17,193 nt of DNA from Patescibacteria group bacterium (GTDB taxonomy: Bacteria; Patescibacteriota; Minisyncoccia; Minisyncoccales; CG1-02-41-26): contig JAHJSK010000051.1 of assembly GCA_018830365.1 (NCBI GenBank), forward strand, positions 1 through 17,193, read 5' to 3'. The notes under the pieces were generated by a model that saw only the letters and a program-made list of their open reading frames with translations, made no database searches and was not told the origin of the DNA. Shown piece after piece: positions 14,490 to 17,193 of the stretch. The stretch's first letter is position 1, and every line of letters begins with the position of its first letter. The position numbers and the translations under genes were made by a program.

Positions 14490-14910
14490 AGAATTTATAA
14501 AAAGAAAAATTTTTTTAATTGAAAAAGAGTTTGAATTTTTAAAAGAATTTTCTGAATTTTCTTTTCAGGAGATAGTTTCGGATTTTAAAAAGCAGGCAAT
14601 TGTTGAAAGATTAATGGAAAGAATTATTATGAGAGCGATTGATATTAATCAGCATCTGATTGCCGAACTTTCAACTGAAGAAATGAGTCCGCCAAAAAAT
14701 TACAAAGAGACATTTTTAAAATTAGCAGATTTGAAAATTTATCCTAAGGAATTTGCTAAAAATATTTCAAAGAGCGTAGGGACAAGAAATATCTTAGTCC
14801 ATCAATATGATGAGATAGACTACAGCCAAATTTATTCTTCAATTTCCGATTGCTTAAAAGATTATTATCAGTATTGCGATTACATTTTTAAATTTTTGGA
14901 AAAAAATTAA
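14479..14910 (+). CDS. hepT: HepT-type HEPN ribonuclease toxin
   Basis: The 143-residue, largely helical protein carries the HEPN active-site motif Rx4HxY as RNILVHQY near residues 103-110, following the family's conserved GTRN turn; the earlier helix with ERLMERIIMRAIDINQHL (43-60) is also typical. HepT relatives cleave RNA (tRNA in the Shewanella system) and are silenced when MntA AMPylates the Tyr of the motif. That Tyr is present. It overlaps mntA by 11 bases, consistent with translational coupling. Its final codons and stop lie inside a 30-base repeat shared with the surface protein gene, so the cassette border falls exactly at this gene end. Confidence 0.87.
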   Translation: MVNKEFIKRKIFLIEKEFEFLKEFSEFSFQEIVSDFKKQAIVERLMERIIMRAIDINQHLIAELSTEEMSPPKNYKETFLKLADLKIYPKEFAKNISKSVGTRNILVHQYDEIDYSQIYSSISDCLKDYYQYCDYIFKFLEKN

Positions 14911-15025
14911 ATTCACAAATTGAATTTTCCCATATTGAAGGACGGGGAATAGTTCAATAGGCAACATTTGACAATTAACATTTGACATTTGACATTTGAC
15001 AATTGACATTTAAAAAAGATAAAGT
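14903..15025. repeat. Right, internally deleted copy of the duplicated flank
   Basis: It contains 14903-14932 (matching 13430-13459), 14933-14960 (matching 13898-13925 with one change, including the nonfunctional TAG of the old gene), a 7-mer tract (14961-15011) and 15010-15025 (matching 13980-13995). It is thus a scar of the 3' end of the surface protein gene lacking 438 internal bases. Confidence 0.8.
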
Positions 15026-15081
15026 CAATCTCCACGCCCTAAAGGGCGGGGCTTGCGGCAAAGCAGGGTCAAATTTAAAAT

Positions 15082-15502
15082 ATGGATAATTATTTAGCTA
15101 AAATAGATGATTTGCTTTTGAAACTTGATGAGAATCAATTGCGAATAATTAATCGTAAAATAGTGGAAAGATTAAAATTAATTCATCGCGCTAAAAGTAC
15201 GATGAGCTTAGCGCGTTTTAATCTTGGCGATCGTGTTTATTTTCAAACGAAGCGAGGAAAAACAAAAATTCACCCTGTTAAATAGTTGCGGAACAAATTT
15301 AACAGGGCAAGCTTTTTGCTTTTCCGAGCCTGCCTACCGCAGGCAGGCGAGTGCAGGAAATACAAAGTATTTTTTTTACAATGGTCAAAAAATGCCCGCT
15401 ACTATCATGAGATTAAATCAAAAAACCGCGACTTTGCGGCTTGATGATGGAAAAGAATGGCTCGTAACTCCGGAATTTTTAACCAAAATTATTGAACAAT
15501 GA
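15082..15502 (+). pseudogene. Small conserved-looking gene split by a palindromic element
   Basis: The first part (15082-15243) encodes 54 residues beginning MDNYLAKIDDLLLKLDENQL and ending FNLGDRVYF. After a 130-base insertion the text resumes in another frame as FYNGQKMPATIMRLNQKTAT and ends EFLTKIIEQ at 15502. Joined, the two make a protein of about 96 residues with an N-terminal helical hairpin and a C-terminal small beta-barrel (SH3/KOW-like: GDRVYF-YNG-PATIMRL-TATLRLDDGKEWLV). I do not recognise a named family. The insertion is 130 bases, not a multiple of three, so the upstream part runs into a stop at about 15285. The second half could be reached only from a start in the element or at 15224. 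Function is probably lost. Confidence 0.7.
15238..15373. repeat. Palindromic element inserted in a small gene, with a 6-base target duplication
   Basis: TATTTT occurs at 15238-15243 and again at 15368-15373, at either end of the element. Inside are the core CAAACGAAGCGAGG, a long stem with GGAAAA and CAAAAA pairing to TTTTTG and TTTTCC, the CCCTGTTAAAT/ATTTAACAGGG module, and a second hairpin GCCTGCC/GGCAGGC (about 15329-15349). The element ends in GGAAATACAAAG. This is the cleanest single insertion in the window and defines likely element ends. Confidence 0.85.
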
Positions 15503-15539
15503 TTTTTTGTATTGACTAAAATTAACCAGGAAAGGATTG

Positions 15540-16742
15540 TTACTTTTGGCTATCGTTTACTAATTTTTTAATATCAATCGCTTTTTCCGCTTTTTTTATT
15601 TCTTCTAATTTTGCCCTTGTTTCCGGGTGTTCGGGAACAAAACGAGAGCAGCAATCCTGGTGGGGAAGAATAGAAATTTCATAAGTGCCAATTTGCTTGG
15701 CTTTTTTTATTATTTCTTCTTTGTCCTCGCCAATCAAAGGCCTTAAAACCAAAACATTTTTTAAGACCTCTTCAATTGCTTTTAAATTTTCTAATGTCTG
15801 CGAAGCAACTTGTCCCAAACTTTCCCCTGTGATTATGGCTGTGATTTTTTCTTTTTCCGCTATTTTTTGGGCAATTCTAAACATCATTCTTCTATAAAGC
15901 AGGACTCGCAATTTTGCTGGCGTTTTTAGCAAAACCTGTTTTTGTATTTCAGCCAAAGAAACCAAATAAAGTTTTGCTTTGTATTGAAATTTATTAAGGA
16001 CCTTGATTATTTTTTGGACTTTATCAATGGATTTTCTGTCTGTATAAGGAAGGCTATGAAAGTGCAAAAACACAAGTTTCAATCCCCTTTTCATTCCCAA
16101 AAAAGAGGCGACAGGCGAATCAATGCCTCCGGAAAGCAAGCTCAATGCTTTGCCGCTTACGCCAACAGGCAGTCCGCCCTGCGCTTTAATTTTTTTTAAA
16201 TATAAAAAAGCGTATTTATCAACTATTTCAATAAAACAAGTAATGCCCGGTTTTTTTAAATTAACCTTTGGTTTTGGCCGATATTTTTGCAATATAAATT
16301 CGCCCACTTTTTCATTGATTTCCTGCGAATTCAAAAAAAAATCTTTTTTAGATCTTTGCGTGGAAATTCTGAATGTCTTGAATTTTTTATTTTTTAAGAG
16401 ACCTAATGCTTTTTCTTTTATCGCTTCAATTTTTTGCTCGCAATTTTCAGCCAAAGCAAAATAAACAATTCCAAAAACATTTCTCAATTTTTCTTTGATT
16501 GCTTTTTGTTGTTCAATCCCTTTTTCCGAAAGTTTTATAATTATTCTCCCAGAAATTCTTTTAACCCTGTTAAATAATTCGCCTTTGGCGAATTGCCCTT
16601 CAGGGCATTTAACAGGGTGAACCTCGTTAAAAAAAATTGGACTCAAAGCTGTTTTGATATTTCTTACCAATGTCTCTTCAAAAAATTTTCTATTTTTTCC
16701 TTTTAATCCAATTTCTCCATAATGACAAATGATGTAAGACAT
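15540..16742 (-). CDS. thiI: tRNA 4-thiouridine synthase ThiI (no rhodanese domain)
   Basis: ThiI thiolates U8 of tRNAs. The 400-residue protein has the ferredoxin-like N-terminus (HYGEIGLKGKNRKFFE, 7-22), a THUMP domain (about 60-165, with FRISTQRSKKDFFLNSQEIN) and the ATP pyrophosphatase domain with the PP-loop SGGIDSP (204-210) and a late ITGESLGQVASQT segment. The C-terminal rhodanese domain of the E. coli type is absent, as in many short bacterial and archaeal forms. Residues 42-60 (HPVKCPEGQFAKGELFNRV) break the normal passage from the first helix to KRISGRIII and are encoded by a perfect three-way-junction palindrome at 16564-16618. The frame is kept and all active-site motifs are intact, so activity is likely. 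Confidence 0.96.
   Translation of the reverse strand: MSYIICHYGEIGLKGKNRKFFEETLVRNIKTALSPIFFNEVHPVKCPEGQFAKGELFNRVKRISGRIIIKLSEKGIEQQKAIKEKLRNVFGIVYFALAENCEQKIEAIKEKALGLLKNKKFKTFRISTQRSKKDFFLNSQEINEKVGEFILQKYRPKPKVNLKKPGITCFIEIVDKYAFLYLKKIKAQGGLPVGVSGKALSLLSGGIDSPVASFLGMKRGLKLVFLHFHSLPYTDRKSIDKVQKIIKVLNKFQYKAKLYLVSLAEIQKQVLLKTPAKLRVLLYRRMMFRIAQKIAEKEKITAIITGESLGQVASQTLENLKAIEEVLKNVLVLRPLIGEDKEEIIKKAKQIGTYEISILPHQDCCSRFVPEHPETRAKLEEIKKAEKAIDIKKLVNDSQK
16564..16618. repeat. Palindromic element in frame inside thiI, folding as a perfect three-way junction
   Basis: The closing stem is ACCCTGTTAAAT (16564-16575) with ATTTAACAGGGT (16607-16618). It encloses two hairpins with no unpaired base between them: AATTCGCC/GGCGAATT (16576-16583, 16587-16594, loop TTT) and GCCC/GGGC (16595-16598, 16603-16606, loop TTCA). 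The closing stem is the same module as at 2110, 2314 and 15270, where the interior is a different sequence. It codes for residues 42-60 of ThiI. Confidence 0.92.
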
Positions 16743-16974
16743 AATTTATGGGTAATTTTCAAGCACCAATTTTCAAATTCCAATCAAGCACCAATTTTCA
16801 ATTTACAATTAATTTATCCCGCGAAACCCCAGTTAGCAGGATAAACAATTAATTAATATCTTAAAGCTCAAAACTCAAATGTCAAAACCGTAGATCTGTA
16901 AAAATTTAAAAGCTGAAAGCTGAAAGTCCTAAATCTTTAATCTTACAACTTTAATCTTTCAACTTTTTTAAAAG

Positions 16975-16983
16975 TTATCCACA
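16975..16983 (+). promoter_or_regulatory. Consensus DnaA box followed by a G8 run
   Basis: TTATCCACA matches the strongest DnaA box consensus exactly and is followed at once by eight G (16984-16991). Only one copy is visible, so this is not evidence of an origin; it could be a DnaA-responsive promoter site or chance. Confidence 0.35.
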
Positions 16984-17005
16984 GGGGGGGGATTGTTGAA
17001 GTAGT

Positions 17006-17033
17006 TTGAAACATATTGCAAAAGTGTTAAAAT
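17006..17033 (+). promoter_or_regulatory. Promoter-like site upstream of the hairpin array
   Basis: TTGAAA (17006-17011), a 16-base spacer and TAAAAT (17028-17033) make a reasonable sigma-70 promoter pointing right, toward the hairpin array and whatever lies beyond the window. Confidence 0.4.
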
Positions 17034-17068
17034 TTAAAACATAAAAAAATTAAAAAAGGTCGGTAAAT

Positions 17069-17193
17069 CCCTCACCTTTTTCCTTCGGGAAAAAGGTGAG
17101 GGATAAATCCCCATTATCCTTTTTCCTTCGGGAAAAAGGTGAGGGATAAATCCCCATTATCCTTTTTCCTTCGGGAAAAAGGTGAGGGATAAA
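17069..17193. repeat. 43-bp tandem array of UUCG-loop hairpins (three copies, cut by window end)
   Basis: Copies of CCTTTTTCC-TTCG-GGAAAAAGG start at 17075, 17118 and 17161, exactly 43 bases apart. The first has a longer 15-bp stem (17069-17083 with 17088-17102). The 15-base linker ATAAATCCCCATTAT is identical between copies, so this is a satellite-like tandem repeat. C(TTCG)G is an exceptionally stable RNA tetraloop. Confidence 0.9.

Larger units (their letters stand above)
16743..17193. other. Non-coding right end of the window
   Basis: No gene is seen in these 450 bases. The contents are a direct repeat TCAAGCACCAATTTTCAA (twice, 16758-16800), a hairpin-prone TTTATCC/GGATAAA segment (about 16813-16844), a DnaA box, a promoter-like site and a tandem hairpin array. 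The AT-rich CAATTTTCAAATT style text resembles the spacers at 11960 and 12105. Confidence 0.6.

Noticed and set aside
15224..15502. A 92-codon gene starting just before the palindromic element
   Set aside because: Its first half is element sequence in a frame differing from the host gene; only its last 42 or so codons are real gene text. It is better described as part of the disrupted gene.
16975..16991. A replication origin at the DnaA box
   Set aside because: Only a single box is present, with no cluster of boxes, no dnaA or dnaN nearby, and no strand-skew information available from this window.
17069..17193. A CRISPR array at the right edge
   Set aside because: The period is regular, but the linkers between hairpins are identical rather than unique spacers, and no cas gene is visible. 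A tandem satellite fits better.

Overview
The window is about one-third G+C with compact genes and large AT-rich stretches. Its protein set (ThiI without a rhodanese domain, a Lys-rich primary sigma factor, HsdM, MNT/HEPN and RelBE modules, a tRNA with a group I intron, many intergenic hairpins) suggests a Patescibacteria/CPR genome, probably Parcubacteria-like. This placement is inferred from gene style and not proved. TGA appears to be used as a stop, which argues against a Gracilibacteria-type code.

Layout. Bases 1-10506 form one long minus-strand run. Read in the direction of transcription it is typA, a C-terminal remnant of pgeF, dnaG, a small Cys-rich exported protein, a RelB/YafQ-type toxin-antitoxin pair, rpoD, tRNA-Asn (split by a 604-nt group I intron encoding an HNH protein), tsaC (Sua5/YrdC), a truncated P1B-ATPase remnant, hsdM and the start of a dinD-like gene that leaves the window. 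From 11154 the plus strand carries an ECF sigma factor, a large membrane-anchored surface protein, an MntA/HepT toxin-antitoxin pair and a small gene broken by a repeat. thiI (minus) follows, then a 450-base right end with a DnaA box, a promoter-like site and a 43-bp tandem array of UUCG-loop hairpins.

The most striking signal is a family of modular, nested palindromic elements (around 2045-2380, 2518-2574, 8545-8716, 10788-11019, 15238-15373, 16564-16618). They share a core with GAAAATAC-AAA-GTATTTTC junctions and interchangeable inner hairpins (CCCCGCTTAGCGGGG, CCCTGTTAAAT/ATTTAACAGGG and others). Some lie in frame inside or at the ends of conserved genes (thiI, tsaC); others break genes (15082-15502) or sit at the edge of truncated ones (pgeF, the ATPase). 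The closest known analogy is the Rickettsia palindromic elements.

Functionally the window mixes housekeeping information genes (replication priming, primary sigma factor, translational GTPase, the t6A and s4U tRNA modification enzymes) with accessory modules: restriction-modification, two toxin-antitoxin systems and a homing-type intron. The accessory modules sit at synteny breaks such as dnaG/rpoD and the ATPase/hsdM joint.
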